Virus record (IMG/VR): IMGVR_UViG_3300008120_000885
Coordinates: 1-24,443 of that record
Source: a virus
Length of the DNA: 24,443 nt
Strand: one strand, 5' to 3'
In this document: one piece after another, positions 1 to 6,138 of the stretch
Layout: each line of letters opens with the position of its first letter
Position numbering within the stretch: position 1 is the first letter of the stretch
Program-made: the position numbers and the translations under genes
The notes under the pieces: generated by a model
Databases searched by the model: none
Told to the model about the DNA's origin: nothing
Seen by the model: the letters and a program-made list of their open reading frames with translations, nothing else

Positions 1-1
1 T

Positions 2-460
2 GAAGGCAAAGGCAAACTCCATCATTGTGCGGCTGACGCATACGAAGCAATGGACGCAGCCGCCAACGCCGAAGGCATCGACCTCTCCCCAACCTCGCAA
101 GCGGACACCTACCGTTCGCTCGAAACCCAAGAGTATGGCTTCTACCAAAGGCACACTGACAACCCGAGCAAGAAACTCCTCAAGCAAAAGCCGCGCATCT
201 ACAAAGGCAAAGCGTGGTACCTGAAGAAGGGCATGGCGCCGATGGCGGTGCCAGGTACCTCCAACCATAACCTCGGGGTGGCCATAGACATTGCCAATGC
301 CAGTGGCAAACGCCTAGAATGGCTGTTGAAGAACGCCCAACGCTTCGGATTTTCTTGGGAGTTGCAGAGCGAACCATGGCACCTGCGCTATGTGGCTGGT
401 GATGCTACTCCTGAGGCTGTAAAACAGTGGCTTGCTACACGTCCTGCGCCTGAGGCGTGA
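2..460 (+). CDS. M15-family peptidase endolysin (D,D-carboxypeptidase/VanY-like), 5' truncated by window edge
   Basis: The reading frame is open from the first bases, so the true start lies upstream; 152 codons are visible and a Met at 50 is internal. It carries the zinc-peptidase signature of the M15B/VanY group: SNHNLGVAID, where His and Asp seven residues apart are zinc ligands, and a later EPWHLRY, where the Glu is catalytic and the His is the third ligand. Upstream residues (KLHHCAADAYEAMDAAA) fit the family's helical start. Known members cut D-Ala-D-Ala or peptide cross-links in peptidoglycan. Followed at once by a one-helix membrane protein, it is best read as the phage endolysin that lyses the host. 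Any cell-wall-binding domain would have to lie upstream of the window, because the protein stops soon after the catalytic domain. Confidence 0.9.
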   Translation, partial: EGKGKLHHCAADAYEAMDAAANAEGIDLSPTSQADTYRSLETQEYGFYQRHTDNPSKKLLKQKPRIYKGKAWYLKKGMAPMAVPGTSNHNLGVAIDIANASGKRLEWLLKNAQRFGFSWELQSEPWHLRYVAGDATPEAVKQWLATRPAPEA

Positions 461-461
461 C

Positions 462-749
462 GTGGACTCCAATGCCGCGCTCATTGTTGCTGCGGCAGTA
501 ACGGCAGTCGGTGGCATCGTAGTCGCCATCATCCAACAGTTCCGCAGGGAGAACCATACCGACCATCAAGTAGTCGTCGGCTTGCTCCAAGTATTGCGTA
601 AGTCCCAGCAGCGGGTAGAGGACAAGGTGGACAGGGTTGACGAACGGCTGGACAAGCACATAGAGTTCCACGCCGAACAGGGGATACTTGACAATGGGCG
701 AGCAGTTAAGCAAACTAGAGTTAAAGGCAATAGCGACCTATCTGCGTAA
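462..749 (+). CDS. Holin-like protein: N-terminal membrane helix plus coiled coil
   Basis: I chose the GTG at 462, one base after the endolysin stop; a TTG at 432 would overlap the endolysin by 29 bases. The 95-residue product starts with a short polar leader, then one hydrophobic helix (residues about 5-25, ALIVAAAVTAVGGIVVAII). A charged, heptad-like region rich in Glu, Asp, Lys and Arg follows (about 40-75). This layout matches the one-helix phage membrane proteins of the DUF2746 type found next to actinophage endolysins and usually annotated as holins. The role, permeabilising the membrane so that the endolysin reaches peptidoglycan, is inferred from architecture and position. A spanin- or anti-holin-like role is the alternative. 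Confidence 0.65.
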   Translation: MDSNAALIVAAAVTAVGGIVVAIIQQFRRENHTDHQVVVGLLQVLRKSQQRVEDKVDRVDERLDKHIEFHAEQGILDNGRAVKQTRVKGNSDLSA

Positions 750-873
750 GGTCTACCCAGGGGTAGCCCAACAGGATGAGTTGTGGAATTTGATAACCAA
801 AGTCGAACAACTCTCAAGGGGGAACAATGCACGACCCAACCGCAGGCGCGGAGATTCTTCTCAAAGCGCATGA
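694..873 (+). CDS. Small lysis-region protein of unknown function
   Basis: The ATG at 694 has a Shine-Dalgarno-like AGGGGA about ten bases upstream, preferable to the TTG at 688. The 59-residue product begins with a helical segment (EQLSKLELKAIATYLRKVYP) and a second helix (DELWNLITKVEQLSR), then a basic tail. It overlaps the preceding gene by 56 bases and the next by 47, so its last third is coded in two frames; the tail is low-complexity and may be poorly conserved. I do not recognise the family. It has no membrane segment, so it is not an obvious second holin. Confidence 0.5.
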   Translation: MGEQLSKLELKAIATYLRKVYPGVAQQDELWNLITKVEQLSRGNNARPNRRRGDSSQSA

Positions 874-1138
874 ACTAATCACGCGCGACAGACAGAACAC
901 TTACTCTCATCCGCTGGATGATTACTCGCGAACAGTTGCCATCTTCAATGCGCTGAAGGGCAAGGACATGATGACCGCTGAAGACGGCGTGTTGTTCATG
1001 GTGTGCGTAAAACTGTCGCGCTTGATGCACGAACTCAACAGTAAGCAAGACTTGCCCGACAACATCATTGACGCAATCGGGTACATGGGTTGCCTGCAAA
1101 TGATTCGCACAACAAGGGCGAACAACAATGAAAAATAG
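827..1138 (+). CDS. DUF6378-like phage protein
   Basis: This 103-residue protein starts at an ATG preceded by AAGGGGG with good spacing. The segment DRQNTYSHPLDDYSRTVAIFNAL, followed by a helix with VKLSRLMHE and a final DNIIDAIGYMGCLQMI, matches the DUF6378 pattern (RQ-TYGHP, then a K-SR motif, then a D-AGY motif) common in phages of Gram-positive and actinobacterial hosts. The all-helical pattern recalls MazG-like folds, but no metal-binding EExxE motif is visible, so I do not claim nucleotide hydrolase activity. It leads directly into the nuclease and exonuclease genes, suggesting a part in early DNA metabolism. Confidence 0.7.
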   Translation: MHDPTAGAEILLKAHELITRDRQNTYSHPLDDYSRTVAIFNALKGKDMMTAEDGVLFMVCVKLSRLMHELNSKQDLPDNIIDAIGYMGCLQMIRTTRANNNEK

Positions 1139-1559
1139 CAAATGGGACATTGAGTCCAACACGTTCTGCTTTGCCAAGGATTTGAAGTATGGGCAGATGG
1201 GCGAGGGCCGCATACGCAAAATGTTGGAGAGCCTCGTTGAGGGTTCGTTTGAAGTGAAGTCTGACCGTTACCGCAATGGAAACATGGCAGTGGAGATGCG
1301 ACAGAATCCACGCCGATGTGGACGCTGGGTGCCGTCTGGGCTGCAGGTAACCAAGGCACAATGGTGGGTGTACATTTTCTCCATGGATGGAGGTTTCATA
1401 ATCGTGGCAGTAGACAGACTGAAGCGCTTTATAGAAGCAAACAAGGACACGCTGGAGACGCGCGACTTCGCACGAAACTCACACAACCCAGCATGGGGCT
1501 ACCTGCTCAAGCCAGCAGACATCTCCCTGCTACTGCATGGTGAAGCGTATGACGGCTGA
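1128..1559 (+). CDS. Predicted PD-(D/E)XK-like nuclease
   Basis: This 143-residue protein overlaps the previous gene by 11 bases. Its core is GEGRIRKMLE (residues 25-34), then FEVKSDRYRNGNMAVEM (41-57), then SGLQVTKAQWWVYIF. That order gives an early Glu, a core strand with VKSD, a second acidic strand ending in VE, and a later strand-helix with conserved Thr/Trp. It is the layout of a phage family of restriction-endonuclease-like folds in which Glu, Lys and Glu bind metal. The assignment rests on motif order only. Sitting between a DUF6378-like gene and a YqaJ exonuclease, it probably processes DNA during replication or recombination. The substrate is unknown, and a structure-specific nuclease is as likely as a general one. 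Confidence 0.55.
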   Translation: MKNSKWDIESNTFCFAKDLKYGQMGEGRIRKMLESLVEGSFEVKSDRYRNGNMAVEMRQNPRRCGRWVPSGLQVTKAQWWVYIFSMDGGFIIVAVDRLKRFIEANKDTLETRDFARNSHNPAWGYLLKPADISLLLHGEAYDG

Positions 1560-1860
1560 AGAACTCACTCGCTGCCCGTGGTCGTTGGTTGCGGTGCACT
1601 GGATTGATGCGTTCGATTCGCAGAACGGCTGGATAAACACGAAAGAATACAAAGCCAAACCTCAGCACGTGATTAGCGTCGGCTGGCTGTGGCCCGATTT
1701 GCTGGAAGGATACGTGTCGGTCACGTGTTCGTGGTGCCCCGACGAAGAACCAGAAATGGAAACCGTCGGCATGGTCACACACATTCCGACTGGGATGGTG
1801 CAAAAGGTTGTCGTACTCGGCGAACCAGATTGGGTTGCAAAACGAATTCGCACACCCTAG
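1537..1860 (+). CDS. Conserved phage hypothetical protein
   Basis: This 107-residue product starts at the ATG at 1537, overlapping the nuclease by 23 bases; the ATG at 1549 would give a shorter overlap. Visible features are a WSLVAVHWIDAFDSQNGW start, an HVISVGWLWPD strand and a central CSWCPDEE. It looks like the small phage proteins with a V-W-DA....GW opening that occur near recombination genes. The product is probably a compact beta-rich cytoplasmic protein. The two Cys are too few for a zinc ribbon. I do not recognise a function. Confidence 0.65.
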   Translation: MVKRMTAEELTRCPWSLVAVHWIDAFDSQNGWINTKEYKAKPQHVISVGWLWPDLLEGYVSVTCSWCPDEEPEMETVGMVTHIPTGMVQKVVVLGEPDWVAKRIRTP

Positions 1861-1888
1861 GATGTCATCAACGAGCGAAGGAGGCTCA

Positions 1889-2836
1889 ATGAATATCAGG
1901 AAAATCAGCAAGCCGACGCACGGCTCCGCCGAATGGCTGGCAGTGCGATGGAAAGATGAGAATGGTCTCGCCCGAATTTCGGCGAGCGTCGCAGCGTCAG
2001 TGCACGGCGTCAACCCATATATGACGACGGCTGACTTGGTCACCGAACTCATCGCCGCCGAACCGCCGCAACCCAAAGAGCCGAACTCGGCGATGATGCG
2101 AGGCAACGTCCTTGAAACACCAATCAGGAACTGGTCATCGCAACTGCTTGGCTACGAACTGCACGAGCCACAAGAGATGTACGTCTACGAAGAGGACGGC
2201 GTGCGCCTTATCGCAACCATAGATGCCATCAACACAGATGGTCTGGTGCACGAAATCAAGACACGCAAGCGTCGCTGGGACAACAAGATGCCAGACATGT
2301 GGTATTGGCAGGGCGTACAGCAAGCCATCTGTACTGGCACAGACAAGGTCATCTGGTGCATTCTTGATGGCGACCTGGACCTCAAGTTCCACACACAGAA
2401 CGTCACGTCTGATGAGAAGCGCATACACATTGAGGCTTGTCGCAGGCTGCTGTCCTATGTGGACATGGGCATGTACCCAGACGATGTGGTACCCACGTAC
2501 GAGAATGTCAAGGAACTGCACAAACAGTCCAAGGACACAAGCGTTGAACTGCCCAAGGAGGCAAACGAACTCATCAACCTGCTACAGAAAACCAATGCCC
2601 ACATCAAGACGCTGACAGACTCAGCATCTGAGATTCAGGCTGAACTGTGCAAGATGATGGGCGAGTCACAGTATGCTGTCATTGACGGTGTAGTCGTGGC
2701 TACATGGAAACCAGTTGTTCGTAACTCATTCGACCAGAAGAAGTTTGAGAAAGAACACTCTGCTCTATACCAGAAATACAAGAAAGCAACCACATACAGG
2801 CAATTCAAAATCAGCAAACAAGGAGAAGAACAATGA
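1889..2836 (+). CDS. YqaJ/lambda-type recombination exonuclease
   Basis: The ATG at 1889 was chosen because AAGGAGG lies four bases upstream; an in-frame start at 1808 lacks this and would extend into the previous gene. The 315-residue protein has the YqaJ viral recombinase layout. ARISASVAASVHGVNPY (29-44) is the G-R/S-A-A-G-like start. RGNVLE (71-76) holds the first Glu. IATIDAI (108-114) supplies the PD-like Asp, HEIKTRK (121-127) the catalytic E-x-K, and WYWQGVQQAI (138-147) the Q-x-Q helix. Family members are Mg-dependent 5'-3' exonucleases that resect duplex ends for strand annealing. The next gene, overlapping by 4 bases, is the likely annealing partner. A helical C-terminal region (about 225-280) is extra to the nuclease core. 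Confidence 0.88.
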   Translation: MNIRKISKPTHGSAEWLAVRWKDENGLARISASVAASVHGVNPYMTTADLVTELIAAEPPQPKEPNSAMMRGNVLETPIRNWSSQLLGYELHEPQEMYVYEEDGVRLIATIDAINTDGLVHEIKTRKRRWDNKMPDMWYWQGVQQAICTGTDKVIWCILDGDLDLKFHTQNVTSDEKRIHIEACRRLLSYVDMGMYPDDVVPTYENVKELHKQSKDTSVELPKEANELINLLQKTNAHIKTLTDSASEIQAELCKMMGESQYAVIDGVVVATWKPVVRNSFDQKKFEKEHSALYQKYKKATTYRQFKISKQGEEQ

Positions 2837-3537
2837 GATTCAATCTGGACAACTACGAGACAGTTGAGCAAAGGCTCGCCAAGTTCTGGGAAGAGTTCCC
2901 GAACGGGCAGGTCTTCACCTCAATCCACCATTACGACGACAGCCGTGTGGTGTTCAAGGCTGAGGTGTACAAAGACATCAGCGACCCACGCCCAGTGGCA
3001 ACTGGATTCGCAGAAGAAGTGCGCGATGCCAGCCCAGTGAACCGCACATCCCACGTAGAGAACGTACAGCGCATGACCGAGGCTCCCCGCAACGACGCGG
3101 ACTTGGTCACCAAGTTCCGTGAAGCGTGCGCCAAGGTTGGTCTTGACCCACAGGATGTGGCAAAAGAGGCAGACGTTGACCTCAACAATCTGACCGATTC
3201 GTCCATGCCCAAGTTGCGTGATGCATTCAAGAAGATGCAGAACAAGCCAGCAGAGCCAACCAAAACTGAAGGCTTCGTGCAGCAGGTGCAGGCTGTATTC
3301 CCTACGGCTACCGAAGAGGAGCCACAAATCAAGGACCCGAGCGCCCCAGCAAGCAGCGCACAGATTGGCAAGTTGCGCGCCATGCTGATGGCAAACGGCA
3401 TTGGTGAGCGACCAAAGCAAACCGAGACAGTTGCCGACATTGTCAACCGTCCAATCAACAAGTTGGATATGCTTACTAAGGGTGAAGCAAACAAGGCAAT
3501 CAAGGCTCTCGAAGCACGCGCCAACCGTGTCTCCTGA
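2833..3537 (+). CDS. Likely single-strand annealing-type protein, partner of the YqaJ exonuclease
   Basis: The start overlaps the exonuclease stop as ATGA, indicating translational coupling. The N-terminal part (residues 1-80: FNLDNYETVEQRLAKFW...VFKAEVY...ATGFAEEV....VNRTSHVEN) matches the phage family of Rad52-like annealing proteins common in actinophages, which place single strands of DNA together after resection. The helix that normally follows, with an ETSAIGRALA-type motif, is absent; the chain runs straight into RMTEAPRNDADLV. A middle helical part (95-140) and a C-terminal SSAQIGKLRAML...LTKGEANKAIKALEA segment (about 178-230) resemble the small tail domain often attached to phage recombination proteins. 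Function is inferred from the N-terminus, tail and neighbour. The missing core helix makes it uncertain. Confidence 0.6.
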   Translation: MRFNLDNYETVEQRLAKFWEEFPNGQVFTSIHHYDDSRVVFKAEVYKDISDPRPVATGFAEEVRDASPVNRTSHVENVQRMTEAPRNDADLVTKFREACAKVGLDPQDVAKEADVDLNNLTDSSMPKLRDAFKKMQNKPAEPTKTEGFVQQVQAVFPTATEEEPQIKDPSAPASSAQIGKLRAMLMANGIGERPKQTETVADIVNRPINKLDMLTKGEANKAIKALEARANRVS

Positions 3538-4018
3538 ACGTGAACGCAAAGGCTATTGCCAAGGCAACTATGACAAATGTTCCAATGAACCGTGCCCTAT
3601 GTTTGGTACTTTGGGAAGACCCGACCGACATGGCGTACGAAGAGTTAGAGGGTGTTCCGACCCTGCCGCGCGAGGTCGTCGCAATAGAACAAAAGGCGAT
3701 TCAAAGGCGCGTCGTGCCCGTAAAAAACTGGGGCTGGGCGGTCATCTTACCCGTCACGAGGAAAACTGGGGCGGTCGCTTTCTTTGTGAAATCAAAGCAG
3801 GCGCGCAGGTCGGTCCGATTGCTACCCGTTTCCAAGCCGCTAAAGCCCAGTCTTATGCGGCGAAGGCGGTGGGCGACATTCGCCCGTTCGTGATGGTCGC
3901 AATGCCTGACGGAACCAGCAAGGGCATCGTGCTGATGGACCTTGATGAATTCAGTCAGATAGTGTCACTCATAGACGACATGGAGAAACGACAAGATAAA
4001 GGGTCCCTTTCCTCCTGA
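3527..4018 (+). CDS. Holliday-junction-resolvase-like PD-(D/E)XK nuclease with zinc-ribbon-like N-terminus
   Basis: The GTG start at 3527 overlaps the previous gene by 11 bases; in this frame the protein begins MSPERERKGY. Cysteines at 11, 18, 23 and 43 suggest a small metal-binding region. The second half is a well-known actinophage motif: RGCSDPAARGRRNRTKGDSKARRARKKLGL, then RHEENWGGRFLCEIKAGAQVGP, then FQAAKAQSYAA...RPFVMVAMPDGTSKG. The Glu at 79 and the E-I-K at 88-90 fit a PD-(D/E)XK active site. Such genes are commonly annotated as Holliday junction resolvases. The role in resolving recombination intermediates or trimming branched DNA before packaging is inferred. An overlapping ORF from 3540 in another frame shows none of these motifs. 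Confidence 0.75.
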   Translation: MSPERERKGYCQGNYDKCSNEPCPMFGTLGRPDRHGVRRVRGCSDPAARGRRNRTKGDSKARRARKKLGLGGHLTRHEENWGGRFLCEIKAGAQVGPIATRFQAAKAQSYAAKAVGDIRPFVMVAMPDGTSKGIVLMDLDEFSQIVSLIDDMEKRQDKGSLSS

Positions 4019-4097
4019 GGGCTTGTCGGCCTCGGTCGCTGGTTACTGGTATTCCCACCGACCGAGGTAAAACCCCTCTATAGAACTGGAGCAACAC
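4019..4097 (+). promoter_or_regulatory. Intergenic region with 9-bp inverted repeat
   Basis: CCTCGGTCG (4030-4038) and CGACCGAGG (4059-4067) form a perfect 9-base stem with a 20-base loop. No T-run follows, so it is a weak candidate for a Rho-independent terminator and could be an operator. Downstream, TATAGA (4079-4084) inside CTCTATAGA could be a -10 box for the secreted lysozyme gene; the same nine bases recur at 10854 in another gene-free region. No good -35 is visible. Confidence 0.4.
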
Positions 4098-4628
4098 ATG
4101 GAATACGCACCAAGAATCTTGGGCTTAATCTCAGTAACACTGTTAGCACTTGGGATAACAGACAGGGCTGAGGTTTCTGCACCACAAACAACTACAACTA
4201 CGTCAACCACGGTTGTCACAACAACCACGGTTGAACCAACCCCCACTACTACTGCCAACGCTGGTGATTCCGCCCACAACCGTTGTGGTCAGTGGTGGGG
4301 GTTGGCACAAGAAATGGGTTGGGGCGCAGAGGAGATGCCCACATTGGACTACGTCATGTGGCGCGAATCCAGGTGCGACCCGACCCAACACAACACGACA
4401 CTGAATGCTGATGGCTCTACCGACATTGGGCTTACGCAGGTCAATGACCGTTCGTGGTGCCTGCCAACTCGCTGGTATCCAAACGGATACTTGCAAAGCA
4501 TTGGCGTGCTCACTAAGGTTGGCTGCGAGGAACTATTCGACCCAGCAATCAACCTGAAAGCAGCCAAAGCAATCTATGACTACTCAAAAGAACACAACGG
4601 AAACGGCTTCCAGCCGTGGGGGATATAA
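4098..4628 (+). CDS. Secreted lysozyme-like (lytic transglycosylase fold) protein with Thr-rich linker
   Basis: The ATG follows GGAGC at five bases. The 176-residue chain begins with a signal peptide or anchor (residues about 5-28, PRILGLISVTLLALGITDRAEVSA). A Thr/Pro/Val linker (31-54) follows, then a lysozyme-like domain: CGQWWGLAQEMGW, LDYVMWRESRCDP with the catalytic Glu at 90, GSTDIGLTQVN (106-116), and a final NLKAAKAIYDYS helix. Three further Cys (63, 121, 143) could form disulfides outside the cell. Related actinobacterial proteins cleave glycan strands in peptidoglycan. It is separate from the lysis cassette and directly upstream of whiB, so it may act on the wall during infection rather than only in lysis. 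The export signal would send it through Sec without a holin. Confidence 0.82.
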   Translation: MEYAPRILGLISVTLLALGITDRAEVSAPQTTTTTSTTVVTTTTVEPTPTTTANAGDSAHNRCGQWWGLAQEMGWGAEEMPTLDYVMWRESRCDPTQHNTTLNADGSTDIGLTQVNDRSWCLPTRWYPNGYLQSIGVLTKVGCEELFDPAINLKAAKAIYDYSKEHNGNGFQPWGI

Positions 4629-4632
4629 CTAC

Positions 4633-4914
4633 ATGGACCTATTAAGCGAATGGGAACTGGTCGACAAAGACGACAGGTTCAAAGAACACGCAGCCTGCAA
4701 GGATGCAGACCCAGCGCTGTTCTTCCCAGAGACAGCAGCGAACAGGGTATACAAAGAAGCAATCGCCATATGCAAAACGTGCACCGTCTACAAGGACTGT
4801 ATGCGCTATGCAATCAACAACAAGATTCCATTCGGAGTCTGGGGTGGGCTCTCACCCAAACAACGCGAACGCGATGGCGAGCAAATACTTGCATCAATCC
4901 TGGGGCAAGCATGA
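4633..4914 (+). CDS. whiB: WhiB-family iron-sulfur transcription factor
   Basis: The ATG at 4633 follows the previous stop by four bases and has GGGGGA about ten bases upstream; an in-frame ATG at 4576 would lie inside the lysozyme gene. The 93-residue protein has the complete WhiB signature: Cys22, Cys47-x-x-Cys50 and Cys56 to hold a [4Fe-4S] cluster, the GVWGG turn (68-72), and a basic stretch SPKQRER for DNA contact. WhiB proteins bind the host sigma factor region 4 and alter promoter choice. They occur only in Actinomycetota and their phages, which is the best host evidence here. In mycobacteriophage TM4, WhiBTM4 represses host whiB2 and affects septation and superinfection; a similar takeover role is plausible but not shown. 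Confidence 0.93.
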   Translation: MDLLSEWELVDKDDRFKEHAACKDADPALFFPETAANRVYKEAIAICKTCTVYKDCMRYAINNKIPFGVWGGLSPKQRERDGEQILASILGQA

Positions 4915-5090
4915 GCGACGAGCAAGTGTTCCAAGCGTGGCTGAATGAACTGCAGATTGTGGTTGATACGCTACGTGAGGACAAGAAAGACCTCCAGCAT
5001 CGGGTGACCGAGTTGGAGAAACAACTAGCCATGTACAAATCCATGGTGGACCGACTAAAACTGGCTATCAGCCAGGGGAGTGATAACTAG
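4911..5090 (+). CDS. Small coiled-coil protein
   Basis: The start codon overlaps the whiB stop (ATGA), so it is probably translated together with it. The 59-residue product is almost entirely helical: FQAWLNELQIVVDTLREDKKDLQHRVTELEKQLAMYKSMVDRLKLAIS, with leucines and other hydrophobics at heptad spacing, giving a strong coiled coil over residues about 10-52. No membrane segment or enzyme motif is seen. A role as a dimeric adaptor or a partner of WhiB is possible but is only inferred from coupling. Confidence 0.7.
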   Translation: MSDEQVFQAWLNELQIVVDTLREDKKDLQHRVTELEKQLAMYKSMVDRLKLAISQGSDN

Positions 5091-5092
5091 AC

Positions 5093-5317
5093 ATGAATGA
5101 CAACGCAAACCCAAACACGTGGTACAAACTCAAGGATGGAACTTGGGGTGCAAAACTCCGTCATCCAGCAAACCCAGGCGACTGCGTCATGCTCGTCACC
5201 AAGAAGGGTGAAGAGAAGCCAGTGTGGCTCATCAACAAGGTTGCATCGTTCCCTGATGCATCTCTGTGGACATGCACCTCAGAAGAGCCAGAGCAAGTAG
5301 TGGAACAGCCGTTCTGA
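5093..5317 (+). CDS. Small beta-rich protein, possible distant relative of the 9969 and 10448 proteins
   Basis: The 74-residue product begins three bases after the previous stop, with AGGGGAG upstream. The pattern NTWYKLKDGTWGAKL...PGDCVMLVTKKGEEKPVWLINKVA...LWTC has alternating strands and resembles the short Gly-turn beta domain seen in many phage small proteins. The same W....G..V.V.K..G...LV......LW pattern appears in the two proteins at 9969 and 10448, so the three may share a fold. This is a visual comparison, not an alignment score. No catalytic residues are evident. Confidence 0.65.
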   Translation: MNDNANPNTWYKLKDGTWGAKLRHPANPGDCVMLVTKKGEEKPVWLINKVASFPDASLWTCTSEEPEQVVEQPF

Positions 5318-5514
5318 TTTACGGTTGCGACCACTGCGGTACGGTGGAACGCGCACTCAAGAAGTGGGAAACCGCTGACATTGAGGGGTGTGAGTGCGCG
5401 TGCCACCTGTACCGTGAAGGAAAACTAACGGCATCAGAAACCAATTGGAGGAAGAAGAATGCAAAACCAGGCAGTAAAGTGCAAAAAGTGCGACGCAGTA
5501 ATCGTCCACGATAA
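5272..5514 (+). CDS. Small zinc-ribbon-like protein, start uncertain
   Basis: The frame contains YGCDHCGTVERALKKWETADIEGCECACHLYREGKL and a basic tail. CDHC and CECACH give four or five Cys plus a His at zinc-ribbon spacing. I give the ATG at 5272, which overlaps the preceding gene by 46 bases and has no good ribosome site. CTG 5314 or ATT 5317, both next to the upstream stop, would remove the overlap and keep the whole ribbon. The product is 64-80 residues depending on start. Function is unknown; it could bind nucleic acid or protein. It is the first of three tiny zinc-ribbon genes in a row. Confidence 0.55.
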   Translation: MHLRRARASSGTAVLIYGCDHCGTVERALKKWETADIEGCECACHLYREGKLTASETNWRKKNAKPGSKVQKVRRSNRPR

Positions 5515-5629
5515 GCGAAGTGTCGTCGGCTGTCACTGTGACCCCGACGCCCCAACATGGGTGTACATCCAACCAGACGGCAAGGTGCGAGGCTTCTCGC
5601 AATCCGAGTGGGAACTGGTGGACTTGTGA
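5459..5629 (+). CDS. Small zinc-ribbon protein (DUF7695-like)
   Basis: This 56-residue gene starts at the ATG at 5459, seven bases after a strong GGAGG, and overlaps the previous gene in a different frame. The product starts MQNQAVKCKKCDAVIVHD, continues VVGCHCDPDAPTWVYIQPDGKV and ends SEWELVDL. CKKC and CHC form a metal-binding knuckle pair. The shape recalls the DUF7695 type of phage and bacterial small protein: CxxC, short turn, CxC, then an acidic strand. Function is unknown. The strong ribosome site suggests real expression. Confidence 0.7.
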   Translation: MQNQAVKCKKCDAVIVHDKRSVVGCHCDPDAPTWVYIQPDGKVRGFSQSEWELVDL

Positions 5630-5775
5630 AAGAGAAGTGGACTTGCCCCAACTGTGACAACTCGATAGTTGTCCACGTGCAGTTATCCCAAGCGCCAGTG
5701 TGCCACAACAAGACGGCGCATACATCCAAGCAGTACGAGATGAATCGAGACAAAAGTGCGAAAGCGAATGATTAA
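5626..5775 (+). CDS. Small zinc-ribbon protein
   Basis: The GTG start overlaps the previous stop as GTGA. The 49-residue product begins MKEKWTCPNCDNSIVVHVQL and has a CPNC knuckle, followed by a single VCHNK about 17 residues later, so the metal site is Cys-Cys-Cys-His or incomplete. The C-terminal half is polar and probably disordered. It is the third consecutive tiny ribbon gene. Function is unknown. Its size and overlap make this a moderate-confidence call. Confidence 0.6.
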   Translation: MKEKWTCPNCDNSIVVHVQLSQAPVCHNKTAHTSKQYEMNRDKSAKAND

Positions 5776-5986
5776 CATTTACGAATTCAGCGAAGAAGAA
5801 AAGCGCGTAGCCGAAGAAGTACTGACCGAACTGGTGGTGCTTGCGCTACAGGTGCGGCCAGCATTGCGCGATTACATCAGCAATCTGTGCGACGGCGTTG
5901 CAGATGCCCTTGATGAGGATGCTGTTGCGAGAAGCAAACAGTATGCCTTGTTGCGCATCAAACAGTTGAAGGAAACTGAGGAGTAG
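5768..5986 (+). CDS. Small helical protein of unknown function
   Basis: The ATG at 5768 overlaps the previous stop (ATGATTAA); a GTG at 5756 is an alternative. The 72-residue product is acidic and helical throughout: EFSEEEKRVAEEVLTELVVLALQVRPALRDYISNLCDGVADALDEDAVARSKQYALLRIKQLKE. The middle helix is quite hydrophobic (VLTELVVLALQV) but too charged at its ends for a clear membrane span. It is the last gene before a regulatory gap and the AAA+/VWA operon. I do not recognise a family. Confidence 0.6.
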   Translation: MINIYEFSEEEKRVAEEVLTELVVLALQVRPALRDYISNLCDGVADALDEDAVARSKQYALLRIKQLKETEE

Positions 5987-6012
5987 CGCTACCGCTACCG
6001 CTACCGCTACCG
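5987..6012 (+). repeat. CGCTAC hexamer tandem repeat (4 copies)
   Basis: Four perfect CGCTAC units start directly after a stop codon, followed by CG. The core CGCTACCG also occurs at the head of the gaps at 9827, 10297 and 10814, so this looks like an expanded copy of a shared intergenic element. It could be a protein-binding site or simple slippage of one. Confidence 0.8.
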
Positions 6013-6049
6013 AAGTCATTCGGAGCAAAGGGATTTCTCGGATTTGGGG

Positions 6050-6094
6050 GCGAACACGCGTTCGCTTGACGACGGGCTGGGGGTCGGGCATACT
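6050..6094 (+). promoter_or_regulatory. Promoter with inverted-repeat operator for the AAA+/VWA operon
   Basis: GCGAAC (6050-6055), four bases, GTTCGC (6060-6065) is a perfect inverted repeat. It abuts a -35 box TTGACG (6066-6071), which is followed by a 17-base spacer and a -10 box CATACT (6089-6094). The spacing is ideal for a vegetative sigma factor. The same operator/-35 arrangement occurs at 9872 and 10347. A regulator bound here would touch polymerase at -35, so either activation or repression is possible. Transcription is expected to begin near 6101. Confidence 0.7.
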
Positions 6095-6100
6095 CGCAGG

Positions 6101-6116
6101 GTCGGCGAACGCCGAC
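6101..6116 (+). promoter_or_regulatory. Leader hairpin at the predicted transcription start
   Basis: GTCGGC-GAAC-GCCGAC is a perfect 6-base stem (7 if the loop closes to two bases). It includes another GCGAAC half-site. It lies at or just after the predicted start and 12 bases before the AGGAGA ribosome site, where it could protect the mRNA end or provide an extra regulator site. Confidence 0.5.
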
Positions 6117-6138
6117 AACAACCCAACAGGAGAAACCA

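Noticed and set aside
432-461. TTG start for the holin-like gene
   Set aside because: It adds a basic leader read from inside the endolysin gene; the GTG at 462 places the membrane helix at the N-terminus.
3540-3893. 117-codon frame overlapping the resolvase gene
   Set aside because: The other frame has clear resolvase motifs and cysteines across the same bases; this one has none.
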